From NCBI GenBank assembly GCA_014360495.1, contig JACIXR010000003.1:1-64000 (forward strand): a stretch of 64,000 bases of DNA, written 5' to 3'. Source of the DNA: a bacterium. Its GTDB lineage: Bacteria > Armatimonadota > JACIXR01. The stretch's first letter is position 1; the number at the start of each line of letters is the position of its first letter. Positions 36,390-45,724 of this stretch are shown here, one piece after another. The notes under the pieces are model-generated. The model was not told where the DNA came from. It was given only the letters and a program-made list of their open reading frames with translations, and made no database searches. The position numbers were made by a program, and so were the translations under genes.

Positions 36390-38943
36390 AACTCAAAGCC
36401 TCCTCTAATCTCTCGGGGTTTTTACCTCCAGCTTGAGCAAATAGGGGGCTACCTCCACCGCCACCACTAACGACTTTCGCCACTTCACGGACCAATTTAT
36501 CAGCACCCAACCCCTTCTCTACAATATCTTTAGAAACCTTGCAGATAAATACCGCTCGCTCATTCACTTCGCTCCCCAGGAGAACAATCCCACTTCCCAT
36601 TCGTTCAAGAAGGGAGTCAGCCAATCCCTTTAAGCCCTCTATTCCTACTCCATCCACCTTCTCAGCGACGACATTTACTCCCTTTATCTCCTTCGCCCTG
36701 GAAAGGAAACCCTCAACCTCTTGAACAGCTAATTTCCTCTCCAACTCCTTCTTTTCCTCCTCCAAAGCTCTCAGTCTCTCAAGGAGATTCTCCACCCTTT
36801 GAGGCAACTCCCAAACCCCACCCTGTAAGAGCCAAGCCCCTTTCTTAAGGGTTGCCTCAAGGCGACGAACATAATGCAAAGCGGGCATCCCGCAAACAGC
36901 TTCAATCCTCCGCAATCCCGCACCTATTGAGCTTTCCTCCAGGATTTTGAAGAAGCCGATTTCTCCCGTTGACGAAGCATGGCATCCAGCACAAAGCTCT
37001 ATGCTGTAATCCCCTATCTTAACGACTCTCACTACCTCTCCATACTTTTCCCCGAATAGAGCTACTGCCCCCATATTCAATGCTTCCCTAAAGGGATGCC
37101 AAGAGGTTTCAACTTTTATATTCTCTACTATCTTCTCGTTTACCATTTCCTCTACCCTTTGAATTTCCTCATCGCTTAAAGCTTTTGTCCAGGAAAAATC
37201 AAACCTCAACCTATCAGGCGCGACATATGAACCAGCCTGACTGACGAAGGGACCGAGAACCCGCTTAAGGGCGGCATGAAGGAGATGGGTTGCTGTATGA
37301 TGCCTCTGAATTGATTTTCTTCTTTCCCCATCAACTATCGCTTTAACTTTATCCCCCACCCTTATTTTCCCCTTTACATCGCATTTATGAAAAATAAGCG
37401 AGCCATATTTTTGCACATCCTTAACTCTTACCTCCCCTTCCGGAGAACGAATATAACCTGTATCAGCAACTTCCCCTCCGGCCTCAGCGTAAAAGGGAGT
37501 TCTATCAAGCAATATCTCTCCCTCCTCGTCCTCCAACTCCTCCACCTTTTTTCCCTCCCTCAGAAGGGCTAGCACTTCCCCTTCACCCTCAAGGGTCTCA
37601 TAACCTATGAACTCTGTTGGAGAAAGCTTCTGGGTCAAGGCTGAATAGATTGGAGGCAATTTTTCCTCCTCAAGAGCCAGGCGAGCCCTTTCCCTCTGCC
37701 TTTCCATTGAGGAATGAAATCCCTCTATATCGACCTCAACCCCTCTTTCCTTAGCAAGTTCTAAGGTGAGCTCAAGTGGGAAACCGTATGTATCGTAGAG
37801 ACGGAAGACATCCTCTCCGCTTAGGAATTTTGAGGATTTGGTCATCTCCTCAAAGAGGATAAGACCAGAATCAAGGGTGCGCTGGAACCTTTCTTCCTCT
37901 CTTCTAATCTCCTCAAGGATGAAATCCTGATAATTCTCAAGGAAGGGATAACCCGCTCTCATTACCTTAATGACAACGGGCACTAAGCGATGAAGGAACA
38001 ATCTTGGTAGACCGGAAATTATTCCCTGCACCTCCGCTCTCCTAAGTAGACGCCTCAATATATAACCTCTTCCCTCGTTTGAGGGGAGAACTCCATCAGC
38101 TATGAGGAAAACACCCGCTCTTATGTGGTCGGCTATTATCCTTTTCCGCGCTATTGGGACGTCCTCCTCTGCCATCTCGCCGATGTAATTCAGAATCGGT
38201 TGAAATACATCCGCATCAAAGCAGTTCTTACCACCTTGAACGGCGGCAGCTAGGCGCTCCAATCCCATTCCAGTGTCTATGTTTTTCGTCGGGAGGGGAT
38301 GGAGATTTCCTTCTTCATCCTGATAAAACTCTGTGAAGACATGGTTCCAGAGCTCAATAAAGCGGTCGCAATCACATCCAGGCTTGCAATTGGGCGAGCC
38401 ACAGCTTAATTCCTCACCGAAGTCATAATAAACCTCCGAACAAGGTCCACAGGCTCCCGTGACCCCCACTGGACCCCAGAAATTATCCTCTTTACCGAGC
38501 CGTACCAATCTTTCAGGCGGTAGCCCAATTTCCTCAAGCCATATCCTCTCTGCTTCCTCATCTCCCTCGTAAACGGAAGCCCAAAGCCTTTCCTTGGGCA
38601 ATTTAACCACATCAACAAGGAATTCCCATCCCCATAGGAGGCTCTCTCTCTTGTAGTAGTCGCCGAAGGAAAAGTTGCCCAGCATTTCAAAGAATGTCAA
38701 GTGGCGCGTGGTAAAGCCAACCTTTTCGATATCGTTTGTCCGAACACATCTCTGACAGGTGGCAACCCTCCTATATTCCGGCTTTTCTCTTCCTTCAATT
38801 ATTGCCCGGAAGGGAACGACTCCCGCTCCAGTCAATAAGAGGGAGGGGTCCGTTGGAACGAGGGGGATGCCGGGCAAAATCTTGTGCCCCCTCTTCTCAA
38901 AAAATTCAAGGAATAATGAACGTAATTCGTCGCTTGTCATCAT
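36355..38943 (-). CDS. alaS: Alanyl-tRNA synthetase
   Basis: Class II synthetase for tRNA-Ala. 862 residues, normal length. The catalytic domain has LLTGAGVVPFR, RHLTFFEMLGNFSFGDYYK (motif 2) and GMGLERLAA (motif 3). The editing domain carries zinc ligands HTATHLLH (about 570) and CAGCHASSTGEIG (about 672). The C-terminal part has a coiled coil (about 725-760) and the glycine-rich VSGGGGGSPLFAQAGG of C-Ala. ATG at 38943 or 38940, one base after the kinase stop. It clears mischarged Ser and Gly. Confidence 0.97.
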   Translation of the reverse strand: MMTSDELRSLFLEFFEKRGHKILPGIPLVPTDPSLLLTGAGVVPFRAIIEGREKPEYRRVATCQRCVRTNDIEKVGFTTRHLTFFEMLGNFSFGDYYKRESLLWGWEFLVDVVKLPKERLWASVYEGDEEAERIWLEEIGLPPERLVRLGKEDNFWGPVGVTGACGPCSEVYYDFGEELSCGSPNCKPGCDCDRFIELWNHVFTEFYQDEEGNLHPLPTKNIDTGMGLERLAAAVQGGKNCFDADVFQPILNYIGEMAEEDVPIARKRIIADHIRAGVFLIADGVLPSNEGRGYILRRLLRRAEVQGIISGLPRLFLHRLVPVVIKVMRAGYPFLENYQDFILEEIRREEERFQRTLDSGLILFEEMTKSSKFLSGEDVFRLYDTYGFPLELTLELAKERGVEVDIEGFHSSMERQRERARLALEEEKLPPIYSALTQKLSPTEFIGYETLEGEGEVLALLREGKKVEELEDEEGEILLDRTPFYAEAGGEVADTGYIRSPEGEVRVKDVQKYGSLIFHKCDVKGKIRVGDKVKAIVDGERRKSIQRHHTATHLLHAALKRVLGPFVSQAGSYVAPDRLRFDFSWTKALSDEEIQRVEEMVNEKIVENIKVETSWHPFREALNMGAVALFGEKYGEVVRVVKIGDYSIELCAGCHASSTGEIGFFKILEESSIGAGLRRIEAVCGMPALHYVRRLEATLKKGAWLLQGGVWELPQRVENLLERLRALEEEKKELERKLAVQEVEGFLSRAKEIKGVNVVAEKVDGVGIEGLKGLADSLLERMGSGIVLLGSEVNERAVFICKVSKDIVEKGLGADKLVREVAKVVSGGGGGSPLFAQAGGKNPERLEEALSFALQLVESAIP

Positions 38944-38944
38944 T

Positions 38945-39913
38945 CTAACCCAAATCCACGCTTTCCTTCGCTAAGGGGGTTGATTCCATAAAATTGAGGG
39001 TTTCCTCAAGGCTCCGGACGCCTGTCGTTGCCCCAATTGCCGTTACGCAGAGAGCTCCCACCGCGTTTGCAAATTTTGCCGTCATCTCCAAATCCCAACC
39101 CTTTAAGAGTCCAGTTATAAATCCAGCAGCGAAGGCATCGCCTGCGCCCACCGCATCCACTGGCATGACCTCAAATCTTGGCATGTATATTTCCTCATTT
39201 TTTGTCCTAACATAAGAACCCTTACTGCCCATCTTCAAGACGACCATTCCCACTCCTTTATCAAGGAAAACCTTGGCTATCTCCCTTGGCTTTTCCTTCC
39301 CTGTTATCATTCGTGCTTCCTCTATGGAAGGAATGATCAAGTCAAGATGAGGGAGGACAGGCTCAAGAAGGCTCATCCACCTGCCTTGGGAATCCCAAAC
39401 TGTATCAAGCGAGACAAATGCGCCGAATTCCTTTGCTTTCTTCAGCACTCTTGCACAAGGTTCGCCATCAAGAGATGATAAGACGAAATATCCCGCATAG
39501 TGAACAATACGACTTCCCTCTAAAACTGATTCATCAATATCCTCTTCACGGAAATTCGCGTTAGCTCCAATATAATGGATAAATGAACGCTCTCCATCGG
39601 GATGGACAAAGACTTGCGTAGCTGAAGTCAAAGCTTTGTCGTCCCGCTTAATCCACTTTATATCAACCCCGTGCTTTTTCAAACTATCAATGACGAAATC
39701 TCCGAATGCATCCTTGCCTACCTTTCCAACTGCTGCTGTATCTACTCCGATTTTGGCGAGTGAAACAGCCGTGTTTGAAGCACATCCTCCAGTATGAAGC
39801 TCTATTGTATCAACGAGAACCAATCTGCCCTTCTCGGGATATTGGCTAACGGGCTTAGCGACGATATCGGCGACGAGGATGCCTATGCAGACTACCTCAG
39901 GCATTTCGGACAC
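38945..39913 (-). CDS. PfkB-family carbohydrate kinase (ribokinase-like)
   Basis: 322 residues. ATP-dependent sugar or nucleoside kinase: the N-terminal GILVADIVAKP, substrate-binding GGCASNTAVSLAKIG (about 44-58), DTAAVGKVGKDAFGD, and the catalytic PVDAVGAGDAFAAGF (about 249-263) with the base Asp and anion hole. Substrate (ribose, adenosine, fructose, other) cannot be fixed. It starts after GGAGGTGTCCGAA at 39913 and abuts alaS with a one-base gap, downstream of frr. Confidence 0.92.
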   Translation of the reverse strand: MSEMPEVVCIGILVADIVAKPVSQYPEKGRLVLVDTIELHTGGCASNTAVSLAKIGVDTAAVGKVGKDAFGDFVIDSLKKHGVDIKWIKRDDKALTSATQVFVHPDGERSFIHYIGANANFREEDIDESVLEGSRIVHYAGYFVLSSLDGEPCARVLKKAKEFGAFVSLDTVWDSQGRWMSLLEPVLPHLDLIIPSIEEARMITGKEKPREIAKVFLDKGVGMVVLKMGSKGSYVRTKNEEIYMPRFEVMPVDAVGAGDAFAAGFITGLLKGWDLEMTAKFANAVGALCVTAIGATTGVRSLEETLNFMESTPLAKESVDLG

Positions 39914-39967
39914 CTCCTTATAGTGGCTGACTACGTCTCATAGGGCAATAGTATAAAATTTTCAATC

Positions 39968-40531
39968 CTAAATCTCTAATATTTCCTTTTCCTTTGCCTT
40001 TTGTGCCTCGTTTAATAGCTCAATATATTTGTCAGTTAACTTTTGTATTCGTTCCTTTGCCCGAAAAACCTCGTCCTCAGAAGCTTCTCCTTTGTCCTTC
40101 AACTCCTCCAATTCCTCATTAGCCATCCTTCTTACATTCCTTATCGCCACTTTACCTTCCTCAATTCTTTTAGCCACGAGCTTGAGTATATCCTTTCTTC
40201 TTTCCTCACTCAATGGTGGGAAGGGAAGCTTTATAACATTTCCATCGTTAGACGGCATTAATCCAAGAGGGGATTTGAGAATCGCTTTCTCAATAGCTGA
40301 GATGGTTGATTTATCCCAGGGGGAAATCAGAAGAAGGCGAGGCTCAGGCACGCTTATAGCGGCTAATTCTTGTATTGTATATTTCCCACCATAGACATCC
40401 ACTTCTATCTTTTCAACAAGGGCGGGACTCGCTCTCCCCGTCCTTATCCCTGCGAGGTCGGAGACGGTAGCCTCAAGGGCTTTCTTCATCCTCTCTTCGC
40501 ACTGCTTCTCTATCTCCTCTATCTTCTTCAT
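39968..40531 (-). CDS. frr: Ribosome recycling factor
   Basis: 187 residues from the ATG at 40531 (AGGAGG eight bases upstream; the TTG two codons earlier is too close). Splits post-termination 70S ribosomes with EF-G. Conserved DLAGIRTGRASPALVEKIEVDVYG, ISVPEPRLLLISPWDKS, PLGLMPSNDGNVIKLPFPPL and the long C-terminal helices. Its start lies within the end of pyrH (59-base overlap). Standard rpsB-tsf-pyrH-frr order. Confidence 0.97.
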   Translation of the reverse strand: MKKIEEIEKQCEERMKKALEATVSDLAGIRTGRASPALVEKIEVDVYGGKYTIQELAAISVPEPRLLLISPWDKSTISAIEKAILKSPLGLMPSNDGNVIKLPFPPLSEERRKDILKLVAKRIEEGKVAIRNVRRMANEELEELKDKGEASEDEVFRAKERIQKLTDKYIELLNEAQKAKEKEILEI

Positions 40532-41252
40532 ACACAATCCCTCCTACGAAAGTTCCTATATCCTCGCCAAGGGCTGCTTTTGTTATATTTCCCCTCACTC
40601 TCATATTGAAAACGACGATTGGTATGTTGACCTGCTGGCTCATCATAACCGCTGTATAATCCATTATGCGCAAACCCCTCTTTACCATTTCAAGGTAATT
40701 GAGTTTCTTAAAGAGGCGAGCGTCTGGCTTGAGGCGAGGGTCTTCCTCATAAACTCCGTCCACATTGGTGGCTTTAAGGAGAACCTCAGCTTTTACCTCC
40801 GCAGCCCTTAGCGCCGCTGCGGTATCCGTGGAAAGGAAAGGGTTTCCTGTCCCCGCTGCAAATATCACTACCCTACCCCTCTCCATATGGGCGATAGCTC
40901 GCCTTCTAATGAAAGGCTCTGCAACCTCCCGCATCTCTATTGCGGTTTGCACCCTTGTAGGAACACCTTTCTTCTCCAATGCATCCTGTAAAGCAAGAGC
41001 ATTTATCACTGTTGCCAGCATCCCCATATAATCGCCCGTCGCTCTATCCATCCCCATCTCCTCTACCTCCGCTCCCCTCACTATATTGCCTCCTCCCGTT
41101 ATGATTGATATCTCCACCCCCTTCTCCCACACCTCCTTAATTTCCTCAGCTATCCTGTCTATCTCCTCCAAATCCAGTCCAAAACCCTTTTTACCAGCGA
41201 AAGCCTCGCCAGATAACTTCAGCACCACCCTTTTCCATTTCGGTCTACCCAT
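40473..41252 (-). CDS. pyrH: UMP kinase
   Basis: Phosphorylates UMP to UDP. 259 residues, amino-acid-kinase fold: VVLKLSGEAFAG, ITGGGNIVRGAE (about 52), GDYMGMLATVINALALQDAL, VIFAAGTGNPFLSTDTAAALRA (about 129) and LLKATNVDGVYEEDPRL. The last ~20 residues (EDRGDREAVRREDEESP) are a charged extension that overlaps the frr start region. It starts on the base after the end of tsf. Confidence 0.97.
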   Translation of the reverse strand: MGRPKWKRVVLKLSGEAFAGKKGFGLDLEEIDRIAEEIKEVWEKGVEISIITGGGNIVRGAEVEEMGMDRATGDYMGMLATVINALALQDALEKKGVPTRVQTAIEMREVAEPFIRRRAIAHMERGRVVIFAAGTGNPFLSTDTAAALRAAEVKAEVLLKATNVDGVYEEDPRLKPDARLFKKLNYLEMVKRGLRIMDYTAVMMSQQVNIPIVVFNMRVRGNITKAALGEDIGTFVGGIVYEEDRGDREAVRREDEESP

Positions 41253-41849
41253 CTAACCCTCCCCGATCTCGTAACGAGTAAATCTTCCCACCGCTATCTT
41301 CTCGCCTATCTTCCCCATCGCTTCCGCGATTACATCCTTTACCTTCTTCTCTTCGTCCTTTATGAACGGTTGCTCCAAAAGGCATACATTGGCGAAGAAG
41401 TTCTCCAATCTTCCCTCCACCATCTTCTCAACCGCCTTGGGTGGTTTGCCCTGGCTCTCCGCCCATTTCTGAAGCACTTCTTTCTCCTGCTCCAAAACCT
41501 CGGGGGGAACATCTTCCCTGCTTATGTAGGTGGGAGCCATAGCAGCCACCTGCATAGCTAAATCGTGAGCAAGCTGTTTGAACTCGTCTGTCCTCGCGAC
41601 GAAATCCGTCTCACAATTCAACTCCAAGAGAACACCCACTTTCCCACTATGATGGATATAAGATACGATAATGCCCTCCCTTGCCTCTTTCCCGCTCCTC
41701 TTTGTAGCTACAGCTATCCCCTTCTCCCTGAGTACATTCATCGCCTGTTGAATATCACCACCCGTCTTCTCCAATGCCTTCTTACAATCCATAAGCGGTG
41801 CGCCTGTCAACTTCCTTAATTCCTTAACCAATTCAGCACTTATAGGCAT
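41253..41849 (-). CDS. tsf: Translation elongation factor Ts
   Basis: Recycles EF-Tu by GDP/GTP exchange. 198 residues, the short form seen in many thermophiles. UBA-like N-terminus (ELRKLTGAPLMDCKKALE), then the core TDFVAR (about 82) and LAMQVAAMAPTYISREDVP, with C-terminal VGRFTRYEIGEG. ATG at 41849 after AAAAGGAGTG; 18 bases behind rpsB. Confidence 0.97.
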   Translation of the reverse strand: MPISAELVKELRKLTGAPLMDCKKALEKTGGDIQQAMNVLREKGIAVATKRSGKEAREGIIVSYIHHSGKVGVLLELNCETDFVARTDEFKQLAHDLAMQVAAMAPTYISREDVPPEVLEQEKEVLQKWAESQGKPPKAVEKMVEGRLENFFANVCLLEQPFIKDEEKKVKDVIAEAMGKIGEKIAVGRFTRYEIGEG

Positions 41850-41867
41850 AAATTATCACTCCTTTTC

Positions 41868-42695
41868 TTATCTATCTATCTCTTCTTCCATTACCTCTAT
41901 TTCTCTAAAATCCTCATCAGACATCATTGCCCTTTGGAGCAGCTCTCTTCTCTCCCCTTCAGTTTCCTCCTCTACCTCCGGCTTTTTCTCCACCACAATT
42001 GCCCCTTGCTCGAGGAGTTCCTTCGCCTCCAGAATCGCTTCCGACAGCTTATCCGCGACGAGTTTTATAGACCTTATCGCGTCATCGTTTCCCGGAATGG
42101 GATAATCAACTTGCGTAGGGTCGCAATTCGTGTCAACGAGGGCAATCACAGGGATATCTAACCTTTTTGCCTCCCTTAAAGCCGTCTCCTCCTTGCGGAT
42201 ATCAATGATGAAAACCGCACCGGGCAACTCCTTCATATTTCTTATCCCGCTTAGGTTTCTCCTCGCATTTTCCAGTTGCTTACGGAGAAGTTTTGCCTCC
42301 CTCTTGGGGAGCTTTTCAAATTCTCCTTCCGCTTCCATTTTCTCCAACTTCTCCAACCGCTTTACCCCTCCCATAATCACGGAGAAATTTGTAAGCGTTC
42401 CACCCATCCACCTCTCAACAACATATGGCATCCCACAACGCTCCGCTGCCTCCCTTATCGGCTCCTGTGCTTGCTTCTTAGTTCCAACAAAGAGAATTTC
42501 CTTTCCTGAAAGGACTACCTGCTTGGCAAAATCGCAGGCTTTCTCCAAGAGCTCTATCGTTTGTTGGAGGTCTATTATGTGGATGCCATTTTTACCTCCA
42601 TAGATATACTTAGCCATTTTGGGGTGCCATCTGCTCGTCTGATGCCCAAAATGCACCCCTGCTTCCAAAAGCTCCTTCATGGTAACGACGGGCAA
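41868..42695 (-). CDS. rpsB: Ribosomal protein S2
   Basis: 275 residues from a TTG at 42695, which lies eight bases after AAAAGGAGG and gives the usual M[18 protein letters not shown] N-terminus; an upstream TTG (42704) abuts the ribosome site. Conserved [56 protein letters not shown] and [20 protein letters not shown]. An acidic C-terminal tail (about 238-275, [12 protein letters not shown]) extends beyond many S2 proteins. First gene of the rpsB-tsf-pyrH-frr operon. Confidence 0.96.
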   Translation of the reverse strand: MPVVTMKELLEAGVHFGHQTSRWHPKMAKYIYGGKNGIHIIDLQQTIELLEKACDFAKQVVLSGKEILFVGTKKQAQEPIREAAERCGMPYVVERWMGGTLTNFSVIMGGVKRLEKLEKMEAEGEFEKLPKREAKLLRKQLENARRNLSGIRNMKELPGAVFIIDIRKEETALREAKRLDIPVIALVDTNCDPTQVDYPIPGNDDAIRSIKLVADKLSEAILEAKELLEQGAIVVEKKPEVEEETEGERRELLQRAMMSDEDFREIEVMEEEIDR

Positions 42696-42704
42696 ATATA
42701 TCAA

Positions 42705-42801
42705 CCTCCTTTTGGGTTTTTATTCCTCCTCTCCTTCATTTCCTCACAAACCCTCACAAGAGGGCACCCAGAGGAATCCGGAGAGTGTGTTTTCCAATTT
42801 A
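42705..42801 (-). promoter_or_regulatory. Candidate S2 (rpsB) autoregulatory mRNA leader
   Basis: About 95 bases of leader lie between the promoter and the rpsB ribosome site. They contain compact inverted repeats, such as CCCTC-TTGT-GAGGG and CCGGA-TTCC-TCTGG on the minus strand, with a GGGTGCCC element between. This resembles the structured leaders of S2 operons in other bacteria, where S2 represses its own synthesis. Identity with a named Rfam family is not shown. Confidence 0.4.
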
Positions 42802-42831
42802 ATTTTAACTCAACTTGTTTGGAATGTCCAA
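42802..42831 (-). promoter_or_regulatory. Candidate promoter for rpsB operon
   Basis: Minus-strand TTGGAC (42831-42826), 18-base spacer, TAAAAT (42807-42802). From here to the divergent promoter at 43020 I see nothing else in the intergenic stretch. Confidence 0.5.
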
Positions 42832-43019
42832 AAAATTATTAAATAATTTTTCCCTACAATCCATAAACTTGCAACTGCTAATTCCATTCTCAAATCTCCC
42901 TCCAAGGGAAACAGGGATATAAAGGACTCTCATCCACAACCTCAGCCTCCAGTTCAACTCTGCCTTTTTCCTCTTCCTCCGATAAAGGAAAAAGGGGGGT
43001 CTCCTTAGGATTGGAAAAC

Positions 43020-43047
43020 TTGACTATCGCCTTTTAAATGATATACT
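43020..43047 (+). promoter_or_regulatory. Sigma-70-type promoter for the 43090-45349 operon
   Basis: TTGACT (43020-43025), 16-base spacer, TATACT (43042-43047), about 40 bases upstream of the small cysteine-rich ORF. Confidence 0.7.
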
Positions 43048-43089
43048 ATTTTTTAAATTTATAAATTTCAGAGGAAAGGAGCAAAGGTC

Positions 43090-43257
43090 ATGGACAAGGA
43101 CGTTGATATCCTGAAGGAGATTTGCGGGCATTGCCGCCATTTCTGCCCCAGCCAAATATATCGCTCTCTTGGTTATTGTAGAATGCATAACGGGAGGGCA
43201 GGGAAATACCTCCTCCCGGCAGAAGGACAAATCTGCGAGAAATTTTCCCCTCGCTGA
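43090..43257 (+). CDS. Small cysteine/histidine-rich protein (55 aa), unknown
   Basis: ATG at 43090 follows AGGAAAGGAGCAAAGGTC, and the frame runs 55 codons to TGA at 43255-43257, six bases before galT. The product has CGHCRHFCP (about 14-22), then YCRMH (about 32-36) and a final C near 50. Five Cys and several His in this spacing suggest a zinc knuckle or a small Fe-S/metal site. I know no matching family. Promoter, ribosome site and coupling to galT make it a credible gene. Confidence 0.6.
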   Translation: MDKDVDILKEICGHCRHFCPSQIYRSLGYCRMHNGRAGKYLLPAEGQICEKFSPR

Positions 43258-43263
43258 GAATCT

Positions 43264-44265
43264 ATGCCCCAGCTGAGAAAAGACCCTATTACCTTTGAAT
43301 GGGTCATTATCGCAGGGGAAAGAAGAGAACGCCCCCACGAGTTTTCCAAGACCTGGGATAACGGCGAATTTCCAGCTTATGACCCCAAATGTCCCTTCTG
43401 CCCGGGAAACGAACATCTAACACCACCGGAAATTTTTGCAATAAGGAATGGACAAGAGTCACCTACATGGCTAGTTCGTGTTGTCCCAAACAAGTTTCCC
43501 GCCCTGCGAATAGAGGGAAACACTGAAAGGCTTGGTAAGGGTATGTTTGATTATATGGATGGAGTGGGAGCCCACGAAGTTATAATTGAGACCCCTATTC
43601 ACAATGCCCGCTTCTCAACCCTCCCAGGGGAACAGGTAAAGAGGGTGCTTTTAGCCTATAGAGAACGCATTTTAGATTTGAAAAACGACATTCGTTTCGT
43701 TTATATCCTCGTATTCAGAAATGAAGGCAAGGAGGCAGGAGCCTCTCTTCGCCACCCTCATTCTCAATTAATCGCGTTGCCTTTCATTCCTCATGAGGTT
43801 GTTTTAGAGATAGAGGGGATGAAACGCTATCATTCCTTCCGTGAAAGATGCCCATTTTGCGATATGGTTAAGGAAGAGCTATCCTTTGGAGAAAGAGTGG
43901 TAGGGGAGAGCGATAATTTTCTCGCCGTTGAACCCTTTGCCTCAAAATATCCCTTCGAAACCCTCATTCTACCAAAGCGACATCATCCCTCGTTCGCAGA
44001 TGAAACGGAGCAAATGCTTGAGGAATTTGCCTTTTTCTTAAGGGATATAATTCATCGGCTAGATAAAGCACTTAAAAATCCTCCTTATAATTTCACTCTC
44101 CACAACATTCCCCTTCGCAACTGCAACTACGATGGATTTCATTGGCATTTGGAGATAATCCCACGCATTAGCACTCCTGCAGGATTCGAATTAGGGAGCG
44201 GAATTTATATTAACACTGTTCCCCCAGAGGACGCCGCGAAGATTTTAAGAGAAGTAAGTAATTAA
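43264..44265 (+). CDS. galT: Galactose-1-phosphate uridylyltransferase family protein (copy 1)
   Basis: 333 residues, HIT superfamily. Moves a nucleotidyl group between a sugar phosphate and a nucleotide sugar (UDP-glucose in true GalT; some relatives are ADP-glucose phosphorylases). Zinc-type CPFCPGNEHLTPPEIF (about 39-54), VVPNKFPAL, HEVIIETPIHN, the catalytic LRHPHSQLIALP (about 161-172), CPFCDM, and HWHLEIIPRIS closing the nucleotide site. Pairs with the paralogue at 59086-60099. Its ATG is 6 bases after the small cysteine-rich ORF and has no ribosome site of its own, so it is probably translated by coupling. Confidence 0.88.
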   Translation: MPQLRKDPITFEWVIIAGERRERPHEFSKTWDNGEFPAYDPKCPFCPGNEHLTPPEIFAIRNGQESPTWLVRVVPNKFPALRIEGNTERLGKGMFDYMDGVGAHEVIIETPIHNARFSTLPGEQVKRVLLAYRERILDLKNDIRFVYILVFRNEGKEAGASLRHPHSQLIALPFIPHEVVLEIEGMKRYHSFRERCPFCDMVKEELSFGERVVGESDNFLAVEPFASKYPFETLILPKRHHPSFADETEQMLEEFAFFLRDIIHRLDKALKNPPYNFTLHNIPLRNCNYDGFHWHLEIIPRISTPAGFELGSGIYINTVPPEDAAKILREVSN

Positions 44266-44287
44266 AATTGTAAAGGAGGTATCCAAG

Positions 44288-45349
44288 ATGGAAAAAAGGA
44301 GACTGGGAAACACTGATATGGAAGTAACGATAGTTAGCTTCGGAGGAATACCCATAATCACGAGAGATTATGAGCTGTCCGTGAAAACTGTTAGAAGAGC
44401 TTACGAATTGGGGATTAACTTTTACGACACCGCTCGTGCCTATAACACGAGCGAGGAGAAAATAGGCGATGCTCTAAAGGATGTTCGGGATAAGGTTTTC
44501 TACGCCACCAAAACTCACCTTCGCACCAAGCAAGAGGCGGAGAGACATATACAGGAAAGCCTGAAAAATCTTCGCACCTCCTATATTGACCTCTATCAAA
44601 TCCATAGCGTGGATGACATTCATACCCTTGATAGAGTGATGTCTAAGGACGGTGCTCTTCCCGCATTAGAGGAAGCACAAAGAAAAGGATATATAAGGTA
44701 CATAGGAATAACTGGGCATAGGGCAGAGGTTCTCATAGAGGCGATAAATCGTTATCCTTTTGCAACGATTATGTCTCCCCTGAATTTCCTTGAGCAAAGT
44801 CATGCTGCCAACCTCCTCCCCCTTTGCAGGGAAAGGAATATCGGTTTTATAGTTATGAAGCCATTTGCTGGAGGCTCCTTGGTAACGGGTGATAAGGATG
44901 TCCAGGCGCTCGTAGGGGCGAAAAGCTCCGCAGAGATGGCAATGCTCTCCGTGAAATTTGCACTTTCCTTCCCTGGGGTTTCCTGCGTGATTCCCGGGCT
45001 TGGAAATCCTCAAGAGGTTGAGGAAGCAGTCAGAGCTGGAGAGGAATTCGGAGCTTTAAGGGAAGAAGAAAAGAAAATTTTTGAGAGGTTGAAGTCAATC
45101 CTCGTTGAACCATTCTGCCGTGGCTGTGGCTACTGCCTGCCTTGTCCTCAGAATATAGATATACCCTCAATCTTAAAGGCTCTACTTTACGCTGAGCGGT
45201 TTAATCTTATGGAAAGGGCAAAGAATATGTACGCTCAGCAAGCAGTCAAAGCCGATTCATGTGTTGAATGCGGAGTATGTGAGGAACGTTGTCCCTATAA
45301 ACTCCCTATCAGGGAAATGCTTAAATCCGCAAGGTCGCTTCTTCCGTAA
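44288..45349 (+). CDS. Aldo/keto reductase with C-terminal 4Fe-4S ferredoxin-like domain
   Basis: 353 residues. Residues 1-270 are an aldo/keto reductase barrel (INFYDTARAYNTSEEKIG, FYATKTHLR, LYQIHSVDD, GITGHRAE). After that come CRGCGYCLPCPQNIDIP (about 278-294) and SCVECGVCEERCPYKLPI (about 324-341). The second motif is a classical 4Fe-4S site (C-x2-C-x2-C-x3-CP); the first is a looser version. Such fusions are common in anaerobes and may pass electrons between a flavin-free barrel and Fe-S partners. AAAGGAGGT before ATG. Substrate unknown. Confidence 0.9.
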   Translation: MEKRRLGNTDMEVTIVSFGGIPIITRDYELSVKTVRRAYELGINFYDTARAYNTSEEKIGDALKDVRDKVFYATKTHLRTKQEAERHIQESLKNLRTSYIDLYQIHSVDDIHTLDRVMSKDGALPALEEAQRKGYIRYIGITGHRAEVLIEAINRYPFATIMSPLNFLEQSHAANLLPLCRERNIGFIVMKPFAGGSLVTGDKDVQALVGAKSSAEMAMLSVKFALSFPGVSCVIPGLGNPQEVEEAVRAGEEFGALREEEKKIFERLKSILVEPFCRGCGYCLPCPQNIDIPSILKALLYAERFNLMERAKNMYAQQAVKADSCVECGVCEERCPYKLPIREMLKSARSLLP

Positions 45350-45438
45350 AATTAATAATATTGAAAAGCACCGTCTACAGTATGTCTGGTCCCAAGAAAA
45401 GTTCCATACATTTGGGAATGATATGATTTATTTTGGAA

Positions 45439-45724
45439 ATGCCTACGCGTTTTATCACAGTTTTTGAAGATGATGGTTTAGGAAATGTTCTCAAGCTCAT
45501 CTGGACTGTGGATGTCCAAAAAGCGGAAGAGTTCAAACAAACTTATAATCCAAGCTGTGATATTATATTAATACAAATCAATTGGGAGTAGAAAGCACCG
45601 CTTGAACTTCTTGCCCACGACCCTCAAACGAAAAAAAATTTCAATCCACTGGCAAAAATCTGACATAAAGTTTAACCCATATAAAAGATGGCTTGAATTA
45701 TGGGAGGAAGACAATGAGACATAG
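45439..45724 (+). pseudogene. Decayed reading frame upstream of methyltransferase remnant (possible partner gene)
   Basis: An ATG at 45439 opens a coherent 50-residue stretch (ITVFEDDGLGNVLKLIW, KAEEFKQTYNPSCDII) that stops at TAG 45589-45591. Read through the stop, the frame continues as APLELLAHDPQTKK. After an 8-A run near 45630 another frame continues as SDIKFNPYKRWLELWEED to TAG 45722-45724, overlapping the methyltransferase start. That pattern suggests one gene broken by a stop and an indel. Given its place ahead of a DNA methyltransferase remnant, a restriction-type partner is possible but unproven. 45350-45438 shows nothing definite. Confidence 0.4.

Noticed and set aside
45361-45467. 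Reading frame with a WSQEKFHTFGND-like stretch
   Set aside because: Too short and without a start; perhaps another piece of the decayed locus, but not supportable.
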